Part shown: positions 24,715 through 34,860 of the stretch, piece after piece
Position numbering within the stretch: position 1 is the stretch's first letter
Layout: each line of letters starts with the position of its first letter
DNA from: Capitella teleta
Taxonomy: Eukaryota > Annelida > Polychaeta > Capitellidae
Direction: 5' to 3'
Assembly (NCBI GenBank): GCA_000328365.1
Contig: KB295123.1
Location: forward strand, 117,969 to 181,968
Length of the DNA stretch: 64,000 nt
Made by a program: the position numbers and the translations under genes
Notes under the pieces: model-generated
The model's database searches: none
Seen by the model: the letters and a program-made list of their open reading frames with translations, nothing else
What the model was told of the DNA's origin: nothing

Positions 24715-25155
24715 TAATTAATTATAATTATAATTAATTATAATTATTATTACTTATATAAATTTTGCTTAAATATTACATGTATTTCTGAATTGTTATG
24801 TTATCGACGGGTGTCCTTAGATTGACAGAAACCTCAATCCAACATATGAAACCAAGCGACGTATTCAGATGAATACAAGCACAAAGAGAATGATGACAAC
24901 GTCGTTGTTATCAGCGTGCTTAGCGATGCTCACGTGTCGCACTGTGTAACACCTGGTGGGCCGCTCCGAATGGTGGCGTGACCGTCGTCTGCTCGTTAGA
25001 CATGTGACGTCAAATCCACTTGCTCGCTGATCTCTTTCTTCGCGTTTTGGGCCACAGCAGGATGCTTCGTATTACTACCGTATCGCCTACGCCACGAGCA
25101 GCGACCATCCCTGTGGTCAAGAGTTTGAATTAATTACAGTACGGCACTAGCTAAT

Positions 25156-25209
25156 TCGACTGTTACTTGGATACAAGTAACAGTCGATTGTATTCGTGGG
25201 AATACAATC
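25156..25209. repeat. Two abutting perfect hairpins
   Basis: TCGACTGTTACTTG-GATA-CAAGTAACAGTCGA gives a 14-bp stem with a 4-base loop (25156-25187). It is followed directly by GATTGTATTC-GTGG-GAATACAATC, a 10-bp stem with a 4-base loop (25186-25209). The two share the GA at 25186-25187. The function is unknown. Confidence 0.85.
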
Positions 25210-25619
25210 ATTGAAAGAGAAGATAATAATAACATGATGAGCAGACAATTATGCAGCAAAATGTGCAGAGGCATTTGCCCAATTGAAAAAAAAAAACAAA
25301 AAAACAAAAAAAAAAAACATTGTATGTTTATCTGAAATGTAAAGCACGAGGGTCATTCTTAACATAAATCATATTGTCAAAAACTGAGTCAGGAAATTGC
25401 CGACAGCATCGATTGGATACAATGCTCCTCTTTTTGCGATCCGCATTCAGCAAATCAACATCTGTCACAATCAATTACTCACTTTTGCTGATTCCGATCG
25501 AGCTTTATTGCTCTTTCGCTAGAATTATAATAACATAAATGCATAATCATTTTTCTATAATCATCACAAAAAAATCCAAGCAAAGAAGTTTTAAGCTTTT
25601 TGCGTTCAAGCTCCTTTGA

Positions 25620-25860
25620 TCCAGGGCAGCTAACTGTATTTCGTGCATACTCCATGTTAAAAATCTCAATGCTGAGAAATGGTTACAAAACAGATCGCAG
25701 TGTTAAAATCTCACAGAGATAAGAGAAATAAATTCTTGGTATGGTTAGTCTAACCTTCCATGCTGCTATTCCTATCCTTTATATTGCAATTTCATCAACT
25801 TGTATATCGATTTTTCTCAATTTTTTTCAATCATTTTGCAATAGTTCTACCTTTTGCAGC
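25620..25860 (+). mobile_element. Left half of the TACARARTG MITE family
   Basis: Shares with 40820-41020 the words TACTCCATGTTAAA, ACAGATCGCAGTGT, AGATAAGAGAAATAAAT, GTTAGTCTAAC and CATGCTGCTATTCCTATC in the same order. The terminal sequence is decayed. Confidence 0.7.
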
Positions 25861-26104
25861 AATTGAACACAAAGAATGTGTCTCAAACGGCGGCTTCTCT
25901 TAATTATGAAGTCCTGTATTCGCCCCATGTTATTTGAAAAATTCAACAGTTGACAGTTGACAGTTAAGGATTCATTGATCACGAAGGCGGCACTGTCGTT
26001 CAAGTTCATGGACAATTAGTTTTTGTTTTTGTTAACTAATAACATCGGCGGCCCCGCTCCTTTTATGTTACTGTTCGGGGACAAATGACTGTGATGTTAG
26101 GGAG

Positions 26105-26250
26105 TCGGCTTATCGTGGCTCTCTGAGTTCGGTTTAATTAAGGGATAAGTCGCTGGAATGAGGTGATTATGCTAGAATTGATAATATTCAAGTGAATGTG
26201 GAGCCAAATAACCGACGAGACAATGTCGAGTTTGGTTATTTGGCTATTTC
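26105..26250 (+). repeat. Fragment of the element at 29674-30925
   Basis: TTAAGGGATAAGTC, GGTGATTATGCTAG, TTCAAGTGAATGTGGAGCC and AACCGACGAGAC here match, inverted, 30775-30880 with few differences. No terminal inverted repeat is seen at this copy. Confidence 0.7.
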
Positions 26251-26436
26251 GGTGAAATAAACCATTTTTCCCCAAAATATAACAAGGTCGCCGTCACAAT
26301 TATTTTTTATCACCAATTTCATTATGCGCCATCATAACTGAGTAGTTCGTATTTGGTCAGTTCCCGCAGACGCAGAGCTGGATTTCGTGAACGCTGAAAC
26401 TTCATACCGTTTTCATTTTGATTTACTCGACTGAAG

Positions 26437-26850
26437 CATAAATAATAGCTAATAAAATAATAAATAATAGCTAATAAAATAATAAATAATAGCTAATAAA
26501 ATAATAAATAATAGCTAATAAAATAATAAATAATAGCTAATAAAATAATAAATAATAGCTAATAAAATAATAAATAATAGCTAATAAAATAATAAATAAT
26601 AGCTAATAAAATAATAAATAATAGCTAATAAAATAATAAATAATAGCTAATAAAATAATAGCTAATAAAATAATAAATAATAGCTAATAAAATAATAAAT
26701 AATAGCTAATAAAATAATAAATAATAGCTAATAAAATAATAAATAATAGCTAATAAAATAATAAATAATAGCTAATAAAATAATAAATAATAGCTAATAA
26801 AATAATAAATAATAGCTAATAAAATAATAAATAATAGCTAATAAAATAAT
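26437..26850. repeat. 22-bp AT-rich satellite, about 19 copies
   Basis: The unit is AGCTAATAAAATAATAAATAAT (22 bp), nearly perfect throughout, with one 14-bp short unit near 26645-26660. AGCT is the only GC-containing word. There are no unique spacers, so it is not a CRISPR-like array. Confidence 0.96.
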
Positions 26851-27002
26851 AATGTAAACAACAAGTGAACATGGAACAAACTATACGCAATTGTCCAGTG
26901 TTTTTTTAAAGAAATCATCCATGACAGCAGGTCTGCACTGAGTGACCATTTAACGATCATGTGTGTCAAGTACAATCTGGATAGATTGAACCTGTCCGCC
27001 AA

Positions 27003-27266
27003 ATGATGGTCTTGGATTCTCAGGAGAGAGGTGCCCTGACAGCCGACGTTCTGAGCACGTTTACCACGATTACCAAAAAGTTTCTGGAAAATCAAGTTGG
27101 AAGCCGGGAGGCTGATGTGAAGACTCAGGATGAGCGGATCGCCGGTTTGGTTTCAGCTCTTGGCGAGGCCATAAAGCCATTAATGGAAAGCCAGGTTTCA
27201 GCAGAGATAAAGGATAGCCATGCAGTGACGTCACGAAAAGCGAGCGCGATGCGTCATGATCATTAA
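27003..27266 (+). other. Unplaced 87-codon open frame
   Basis: The frame encodes a hydrophilic, helix-prone sequence (LSTFTTITKKFLENQVGSRE, then DERIAGLVSALGEAIKPLME) with coding-like composition up to about 27205. I do not recognise it. It could be a single exon of an unknown gene or a piece of a transposon ORF1. Confidence 0.25.
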
Positions 27267-28018
27267 GAGCCTTTTGTGCGTTATGTAAGGCGCCGCCATC
27301 TTTGTTGGTTGTCAGATTGCTCAATAGCCTAAAACTACCTATTTGAAAAGAAGAAAGCTACTGCTGAAAAGACATGCTCTTGCTCCATTTATACACAGCA
27401 ACTGAATCATGGCCAGCTGAACTGTCCTCCAGGAGCTATTTTCAGGCACTGAGCCTCTTGATAATTGAACAACTTGGTTAATATGGCACCGACAGCATAG
27501 TTATTATTATGCATCAAGTGTCATCCCCCCCACTTGCCATAACTGCATGTACATTCAGTTATACTCGCTACTGTGGGATAAATGACTGAGTACTCGGTGC
27601 CTAACACGTACTTGACTGCGTATACAGCATGTCATGATGATATGCACAATTGCACAAAAGTGCAATTACAACTAGCACCTGTATGTGGTTTTATAATATA
27701 CTCGTATAGGTCTGCATGTAGGTATGGAATGGCTTACCACATCCTATTTAAACGCAAACATAACCTGGGATGAAGTTCACATTGTTTTTGCTATTCTGAT
27801 TTTGAATTTTATTTTGGTAAACAAATAAATATTGCGTGCTATTTTGGATCTGGTGTGTGAGACGTGGGCAACGTTTTCCTCATAAATTATATGTAATAAA
27901 ATATATGTGTATATGTTCAGTTATGTACTATTACTTAATTATCATTCTTTTCAATTGACAAAACAAATAATATTGATACAATTACTCAAAGAACCTTTCA
28001 CATTCATGTCATGTCTTT

Positions 28019-28070
28019 ATTTTAGCTGAAGTAGAGCTTTAATGTGCCAGATGGCAATATTTATTAGAGG
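28019..28070 (-). terminator. Polyadenylation signals of the peptide gene
   Basis: On the minus strand CTAATAAATATTG and AAAATAAAGACATG follow the stop codon at about 35 and 75 bases, giving a short 3' UTR. Confidence 0.55.
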
Positions 28071-28100
28071 TTCCAACAGCAGCTTTCTTCTGACAATGAC

Positions 28101-28325
28101 TCATCGACCATACCATGCCCACCAGGGGCGAGGACGGTCGCACCAGATCTTTTTGCATTTTTCGTAGTTACCCGTGTCTTTAAAGTTGTCCAATAAATTG
28201 CACACTCCAGTGCATTGGAATTTGCACGGGTTTGTGAAATCCACGAAGAATGCCAGAAGAAGCAAAGTGGCCAAGAGAGTAGGGATGAAATGGGGTGTGA
28301 ACGCCATCTTGTCTCGAGACGTCAT
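28101..28325 (-). CDS. Small secreted peptide precursor with Cys core and amidation signal
   Basis: A 74-codon frame (or 68 from the inner, stronger Kozak ATG at 28307-28305). It starts MTSRDKMAFTPHF, then a hydrophobic core LLATLLLLAFFVDF typical of a signal peptide. The mature part is about 41 residues, with five Cys spaced C-x3-C-x3-C-x14-C-x4-C and a tail RPRPWWAWYGR before the stop. Gly-Arg at the end is the classic signal for C-terminal amidation, which would leave ...WAWY-amide. The gene looks complete. A 5' UTR exon ends ACG|GTGAGT at 28401, a 55-bp intron spans 28346-28400, and the acceptor is TTGATAG. A TTAAAA box lies at about 28490, and AATAAA words follow 30-80 bases after the stop. 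I do not recognise the family. A neuropeptide or an antimicrobial Trp-rich peptide are both possible. The odd Cys number could mean a dimer. Confidence 0.62.
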   Translation of the reverse strand: MTSRDKMAFTPHFIPTLLATLLLLAFFVDFTNPCKFQCTGVCNLLDNFKDTGNYEKCKKIWCDRPRPWWAWYGR

Positions 28326-28345
28326 CGTTATGCTGGTAGATGATT

Positions 28346-28400
28346 CTATCAAGCAAAACGTTACAACGTCCAACAGGAGATAATTTCAACTTCAACTCAC
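28346..28400 (-). other. Predicted 55-bp 5' UTR intron of the peptide gene
   Basis: On the minus strand it runs from GTGAGTTGAAG to TTGATAG. The exon upstream contains no ATG back to about 28475, so the first ATG of the spliced transcript is the one at 28325. Confidence 0.55.
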
Positions 28401-28574
28401 CGTTTGTGAACTAGGCCTGAAATTGCAGACAGAGCAACGTGTACCTACTTAGCAAGGGCTGCTCGGTGGTAATGGGTTTGTCCAGCTGCTTTTAAGGACG
28501 GAACAGAACAATTAGAATTGGTTTGTTAATTGCTTCAATTGAGTTCATTATTCGAAATTATTATTTTGATTATT

Positions 28575-28738
28575 GTAGAATCTCCAAGATCAGAGAAATA
28601 AATACTTGGTATGGTCAGCTGAATATGTCATGCTGCAATTCTCATAATTTCTATTTCAAGTTCATATATAATTCGGTATATCAATCAATAATTTTTTAGT
28701 TTTTTATTTTTGCAGATAATATATATATAATTATAGTA
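28575..28738 (+). mobile_element. Fragment of the TACARARTG MITE family
   Basis: ATCAGAGAAATAAATACTTGG, GGTCAGCTGAATATGTCATG and the CTGC(A/T)ATTCTCAT word match the left half at 25720-25860 and 40910-41010. The ends are lost. Confidence 0.6.
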
Positions 28739-29673
28739 TAGGCAAGAACTCGTCACGCTCCATTGAAATCCTCACAAATTGCAATGAGACGTTTACATCA
28801 GTATTGTAAGCCAGAGACATCAAGTATAACAAACGCGTTTTGCCAAGGAAACTCTCAATATCTACCTTATGCTCTTAGCGTTTCGGGTGGCGAAATCCTC
28901 GTTACAATTCGAATAGAGATTTACCCCAAAACGGTTATAAGTAAAAACCACAACTATTACTTTGGGATTGAACTTCAACCTTTGAAACTTACTTGAGATT
29001 CCGGGCTGGAAGCCAAGATGGTGGGTGCTCTGACGGATGTCGCTTAGCTTTTATCCAGTTGAAAATTTAATCAAAAATTCTAATAAATCGACGAAATTGA
29101 CTGTACTATCTTAACCATCTTCATATTAAGCGCTTCAATCAAATATAGCTTCTGTTCTGTTGTTAAACATCGAAGGGTTCCCATCCTGTGCTCAGCCACG
29201 GAAACACTCAATCAAATCTAAATTCACTCGTTCCTTAACTGACAGTTAATCTCGTCAAATGAAGAAGTTTTGAACCAATGAATTTATCCAAACTGTGACA
29301 TACATGTCATCTATCATTGGAACTATAATTATTACGCTTGGTCTGTTTGAGTCCGAGCAACGGCTTCTTTTAGTATTCGTCAATGGAGTCAATAATAATA
29401 ATATTATGGAAATAAATGTAAATAATAATAATATTATGGAAAGCGTTCTGAATACAGCAGCTGGATATGAAGCGTTCACACTCTTTATACAAGTGCTGTA
29501 TACAGTCATCTCTCACAATCTGAACTCCAGCAATCCGAATTTCCTCGCAATCAGAACATGACTCACCCATTCCCCAGGACTAAGTGACCCATATTCCGAA
29601 CCCTCGCAGTCCGTACTCAGAACGAAATCCCAAAACCAAAATGAAATATACCATTGATTATGTTACATTGTAT
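28739..29673. other. Non-coding spacer
   Basis: No gene is recognised. AAATAATAATAATATTATGGAAA occurs twice in tandem at 29384-29442, with a 7-base spacer. Confidence 0.5.
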
Positions 29674-30925
29674 CACTCAGTGAGTCTGTCAGCCAATCGG
29701 CCTTGTGTATTTGAGAGATTGATACATGTATAGATCACTCTCGCCATTCACCTAATGTTAAAGTCTCAAAATGCAATTTCATAACGCCTCCGCTCACTGG
29801 ACGTTATGATCACATAATTATTATTATTATGTGTTGAAATAGGTCATGATGAAGAATATAGCGCAAAGATCGTCTGCACGATGGCGTCGCCTCGAATTTC
29901 AGTCAATTATGCGTACCACCACCAGAATTAGGCGTTTATGTCAAATGTCAGAGAAACTTTAGGCTTTAAATTTATATGTTGTGAAAATATGCAATAAATG
30001 TACGAAGTGGAGGATGAACATTGTGATAAATAAAATGGTAAGTAATGTCTGCGTGACTCAAAAGGTCAAAGGTCATCAAGTCGAGGGTCTGACAAGTGGC
30101 GTATATTTCTCGACTTTTAAGGATTAACAGAAATCGGAAACCAAATATTACAGTGTATAATGATTTATCTGAATTTGGGAGATGTCATGTCTTGCTTCAT
30201 TCGAGTAAATCAAAGTCAAAACTGTATAGAGTTTCCGCGCGTTCACGACATCCAGCGAGGCATATGTCAGGCCACAGGAATTATATCATGACGAAATTTG
30301 ACATGCATGTTTTCGTCATCTTGGTGCCTGTTACATGCAAGTTTCAGTGAGATTGAGCTTTTGCAAAAAAAAAAAAAGATTACAATGTTTTAAATTAATA
30401 TTAATAAACGCCTGTTTCCGGGCTGAAAAACATGAAAAATCACAGAATCCAAACTGAAGATAGAGATACATATAATTTATTTAATATTCGAGCTACAATA
30501 AGAACAATTAAATTTGATTCTCCTGGGGTAGAGGTAGAGGTGGATATATGGGTGGAGGTGGAGGTGGAGGAGGAGGAGGCGTGCCATTATCGTTCTCGTC
30601 AACGTCAGGCCTATAGCATCGGAACTGAAAAAAAAAAAAAGAAGTGCATAATGTAGTGAATATAAGCTAACAACAATTAAATTTCATTATTAGTATAAGA
30701 ATTTCTAGAAGCTCTATTTGTCCTCTTTACAGATGGCTTAATTAGCGATGGGGTGGAGGCGGGCCCTTATCCTCGTCACTGGACTTCGTCTCGTGGGTCA
30801 TTTGGCTCCACATTCACTTGAACATTATCAACCCTAGCATAATCACCTTCTTCCTTCCCGTGACTTATTCCTTAAATCAATTACTCAAATACACAAGGCT
30901 GATTGGCTGACAGACTCACTGAGTG
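29674..30925. mobile_element. Inverted-repeat element of 1.25 kb
   Basis: Two 42-bp arms, CACTCAGTGAGTCTGTCAGC... at 29674-29715 and its inverse at 30884-30925, match at 41 of 42 positions. Part of the right interior (30775-30880) recurs inverted at 26140-26250, so this is an interspersed element and not a chance palindrome. There is no transposase frame. A purine-rich GGTGGAGGTGGAGG stretch lies at 30525-30585. The true ends and target duplication are unclear. Confidence 0.7.
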
Positions 30926-31269
30926 GTGTAATATTATATACGGTACATGAACTGGAAATATGTAATCCAAATAGTTGCACTTGCACGATAAAAGGAAATA
31001 AAATCATAACGCACTCAATTCTCTTCCACATAAATTTGCGACTGCAGAAACTGTCAAAATGGCAGCCTCCTTGTAAACTTCTATTACGGATGCTAAGCAG
31101 TGAATATCAGACAACTGTTTTGTGAGTCGCTGTCGCCATATCAGCCGTAGTTTGTAGTTTCATTTCGACAGAATGTGCCATTGAAATGTGATTTTAATCG
31201 AAATGGCTTCATCATTCATGTCGGGTTTGGGCAGCGTAAATATGTGATCACTGTGTGACTGTAGCTGTC

Positions 31270-32408
31270 CACAGGGAGTCTTACCAGTGAGCGAGCAGAT
31301 GTGGACAAAACTCAATGCAGTGAATGCTTTCTGTCTATATATATAATATCAAGGGAAGTCACTGATTCCTGTCAATCTTAGGACGCTTGCCTCGAAAGCA
31401 ATCTTCTCTTCAAAAGAGGGAGCCGAAACTTCGGATCTGGCAAGATCACCAATAAATGAAACGATTGACACCAATAATCTCGTACGGCAAAGCCTAATTA
31501 CTAATTAATTGGCCAAAAATCCAATCAGTTGCAAAACGACTAGCAACGGGTACGATGCATCCATTGTGTCGGACCGCAGCAAATTTTCAGCGCGCAGCGA
31601 ACTCACGATCGCTAAATGTCGAAATAAAATCCTTAAAACCGGAATGGAGCTGCAAAAGTGTAGAGCTCAGGATACATTCTTAATTTAACAGATTGGCTTT
31701 AGAGTGAAACATCCTGTCTGTAATTGTCTCTCGAACAATAAAAGCTATTCTGAGAGTCAAATTGAGCATGGAATAGGTTAGAAAAAGGAGTTAGAGTTAA
31801 AAGACACATTGCATTTAAGTAAGTTGACTTGACGGGAATTAGCAGACGACACACACAGCGCCCTCTGGTGTATATGTTTAGAATCGTTTTATATACCTCA
31901 CAACATGTTGTGTTATCTATCTAATAACTTTAGAATTTATAACCAGTATTACGAACTATAAAATTATCTGAATACTGTTATATGCATCCAATAATTTATA
32001 GAATCGTACTGCTGGACTGATCTCTATCGAGTGAATGCTCTGATTAATTTCAATTGCATTTCTCAGCTGGACTATTATTGATCAATCACTGAGCGGCTTG
32101 TTAAGGTGAAGGTCGAATGCTGCAGCGATCGTGCCCGTTGGTAGTCGTTTTGGAAATGGAAGCATTTTTGTGCAATTAATGACTAATTAGTCACTGCCGT
32201 GCGGAGTTTTTGGTGTCTATAGGTTCATTTATTCATAATCTTGCCAGATCCGAAGCCTCAGCTCTCTCCCGTGAGGGGAATGTAGGTTCCGAGGCTTTGT
32301 TATTGTTCTTCTGAGAAATCAGTGACTTCCCTTGATATTATTATATACTGTCTAGAAGGCTGCATAGGCATTCCATGTATCCATCGCCCACTGGTAAGAC
32401 CCCCTGTG
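31270..32408. mobile_element. 1139-bp non-autonomous inverted-repeat DNA transposon, copy 2
   Basis: The same element as 10548-11686, in the same orientation and of identical length, with about a dozen substitutions by eye (near 1%). Its ends are CACAGGGAGTCTTACCAGTG and CACTGGTAAGACCCCCTGTG. The target duplication here is 9 bp, GTAGCTGTC (31261-31269 and 32409-32417), against 8 bp at copy 1. Confidence 0.93.
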
Positions 32409-32435
32409 GTAGCTGTCACGCAGTCACTGTCACTG

Positions 32436-32464
32436 TGACTGTCACTAGTCACTAGTGACAGTCA
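32436..32464. repeat. Perfect 14-bp palindrome with 1-base centre
   Basis: TGACTGTCACTAGT-C-ACTAGTGACAGTCA, inside a GTCACT-rich stretch (32415-32490), 28 bases from the transposon end. Confidence 0.9.
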
Positions 32465-32489
32465 GTGTCTAGTCTAGTGTCTGTGTCAC

Positions 32490-34827
32490 TGAATGAAATG
32501 TTTTTTCGGTAGTGAAACTAAGTCACAAAGTGAAGTCACCAGTTAACAATTCAAATCGTTGTACTTAAAATCAGTTCCATTTCCCGTTAAATTTGTGTTT
32601 TGCCGTTAATAACAATAAATTTAGTTGAATAAATAATTAGATGACATTACCTTTAAGTTAAACTGAGTTTAAGAGCACATCTTACAAATACAAGTTACAT
32701 GCTAGTCCCACAAGTGTGACAAAATATCCGTTTGCATGCATGCACTACTTTTCAGTAGAATAGGCATTAGGCTCCACTAGCTGACATACTACAGCGAGCC
32801 TGATGGACCTCGCCCGATAATCTGTGCTAAGGCTCCACACATTTTTGGTACACTTACATGCCAATCTCATTACAATGACTATTTTTGTTTAAATCCAACT
32901 GCAGCTTACGCCATTGTCCAAATGTCTCCTGTGTGAAAGGAAATGATCTGCCAATACCCACCACCCCTGTCTTCCCTGAACGCTGTTCATTGATGAATGT
33001 AATTATTACACGATAAAACCTCTGTCTAACCAACCACCCTAATATACACTGACCCCTTTAACATGTAATTGACCCTTTATTCAGTGACCACCCATACAAC
33101 TCGACCAGTGACCGGTCATTATTGGTCCCGATTGACTCTTGACCCTGTGTTAAACGACCGATGTTGGGCATTCGTGTGAGCGTCAGAGTTTTCACGGCTT
33201 GCCTGCTCGAGCCATGAGTCGAGTGACGTTTGATAAGAGCGAGCGGTGGTCATCGGCTCACCTTTTGCTGACAGTTAAGAACATTGTTCTTGTGAGCCAA
33301 CCTATCTCCTAACTGCTGGCAACTATAAAGAGGAGGAAGCTCGCGTGCTTTGCTTAAACCGTCCGGCACGACAGCCTCATGCAGGGCACTGTTGAGGGCA
33401 GGAGAAGAAGAGGGTTACAATAGCGTGAAGTGACAATGTGACATATTGGATGGAGGGATGAACGTACTAACAAAAGGAGTGGAGGAGGTTGTCAAATCTT
33501 GCGACCTTCATGCCCCCTCGACGACCCCGGTCAGTGGACGAGTGAGTGAACATGGAAGAATGTTGTTAATGACGAGAACAAAGCAGATGAAAGAACGCTG
33601 CCTCCATCCACCAGGTGTCACTCCTTCCCGCACCTAGGAGGCCCTCGCCCACCTTCCAGCTTACTTTGCACAAAACGTGCACCCCTGTCTGCTCAGCAAT
33701 GTAATCAACATGACGCCGATTTTGTTGCAATTTTGGCACAGAGATGGCCTAAGCATTTTGGAAGCAGCAACTCATTGAGATGCCCTGTGTAATACAATGT
33801 ACAATTGTTTCATTCGGAAACCTTGATTGTCATCCAAATAATTAGTTCTGGCAAATGCCCCGGTGATCCACGTGACGTTCTAGAGTCCAAAATCAACGGG
33901 GGTGGGGGGGGGCAGATCCTGACCAGCAAGGGGCGGGAGGGGGTGGGGAGGACTATAAGAAGCAAAGGGTTGCAAGTCATTAGCACAAATAATGCATGTA
34001 ATTGTTATTGGACTTTTCTTCTACTGCTATCAGCACAAATTCATCCAATGTGTGTTCCGCCTTAGCTCCTATACTTGGCTATTTGTTATAACTGATGCTA
34101 TTTGTGGAATCACCCTGAGTGGTGTTTGATATCAAGTGCTCTTGGCACAATTCTTTGATTCAGGAGCATCTCAGAGGTCACGTGTCAGGTCAAAGGTCAT
34201 CACCTAATAATAAGTGGCTTAATCCAGTCATTGTTCTCCTTGGCCTGTTATAGAACCTTCAAGATTTGAATCGTTTTTGATGAAATAAATAGAATAAAAT
34301 AAAGCATTCGAATGCTGTAATAAACCATATACGGTAATTATAAATTTTCTATCAACAGCATATTAATTTCTTCATGCAAATTGTGGATGTGCGATTTTTC
34401 ACTTTAATATATCATTGTAAAAACATTCTCTCTTTTGAACCACACCCAGTTGCATCACCTGTTTGTTTGGACATTTTACGTTATATGGCACGAATATTTG
34501 ATTTTCAGATTTTCTCAAAATTTTAATGATTGAGTTTTGACGACCCTTTGTTTCTAATTACTTGTATTAATCAAGATGATAGATCCAAGTACTTCCTATT
34601 ACAAAAACAAAATATGCGTACAGATAAATATTATAATACTGATATTAACATTTAGATGAACAACAAACTGCACATCGCAGCATTTATTTTCACAATCGCA
34701 ATCTGTTTATCAGACTGTAAATTTAATGATGTTTTTCCAGCTTACAGCACTTTGTTCAAAGTTCTTCATTAAATGAACAATGTTTTGTGTTTATTCATTC
34801 AACAATTGCTCGCTCTCTGTCTCGTAG
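32490..34827. other. Upstream region of EHBP1; probable promoter and non-coding first exon
   Basis: No protein gene is recognised. Because the EHBP1 start codon follows a 3' splice site at 34827, a non-coding first exon must lie upstream. I cannot fix it. A TATA-like candidate is given separately. G-rich stretches occur near 33900-33955. Confidence 0.45.
33324..33330 (+). promoter_or_regulatory. Candidate TATA box for EHBP1
   Basis: TATAAAG, followed by a purine-rich stretch, 1.5 kb before the first coding exon. Weak evidence only. Confidence 0.25.
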
Positions 34828-34856
34828 AACTCCGTCAGAATGATGCAGCAGACGAG
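34828..34856 (+). other. EHBP1: 5' UTR part of the EHBP1 start exon
   Basis: The exon opens after CTCTGTCTCGTAG at 34827. The 29 bases before the start codon carry a short upstream frame (next entry). Confidence 0.8.
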
Positions 34857-34860
34857 ATGA
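34840..34860 (+). promoter_or_regulatory. Upstream ORF whose stop overlaps the EHBP1 start codon
   Basis: ATG ATG CAG CAG ACG AGA TGA encodes MMQQTR. Its TGA (34858-34860) overlaps the EHBP1 ATG (34857-34859) as ATGA, the arrangement used in termination-reinitiation. The two uORF ATGs have poor context compared with AGATGAG of the main start. It may lower or regulate EHBP1 translation. Confidence 0.6.

Noticed and set aside
26437-26850. Regular array that could be mistaken for a CRISPR
   Set aside because: Units are head to tail without unique spacers, in eukaryotic DNA.
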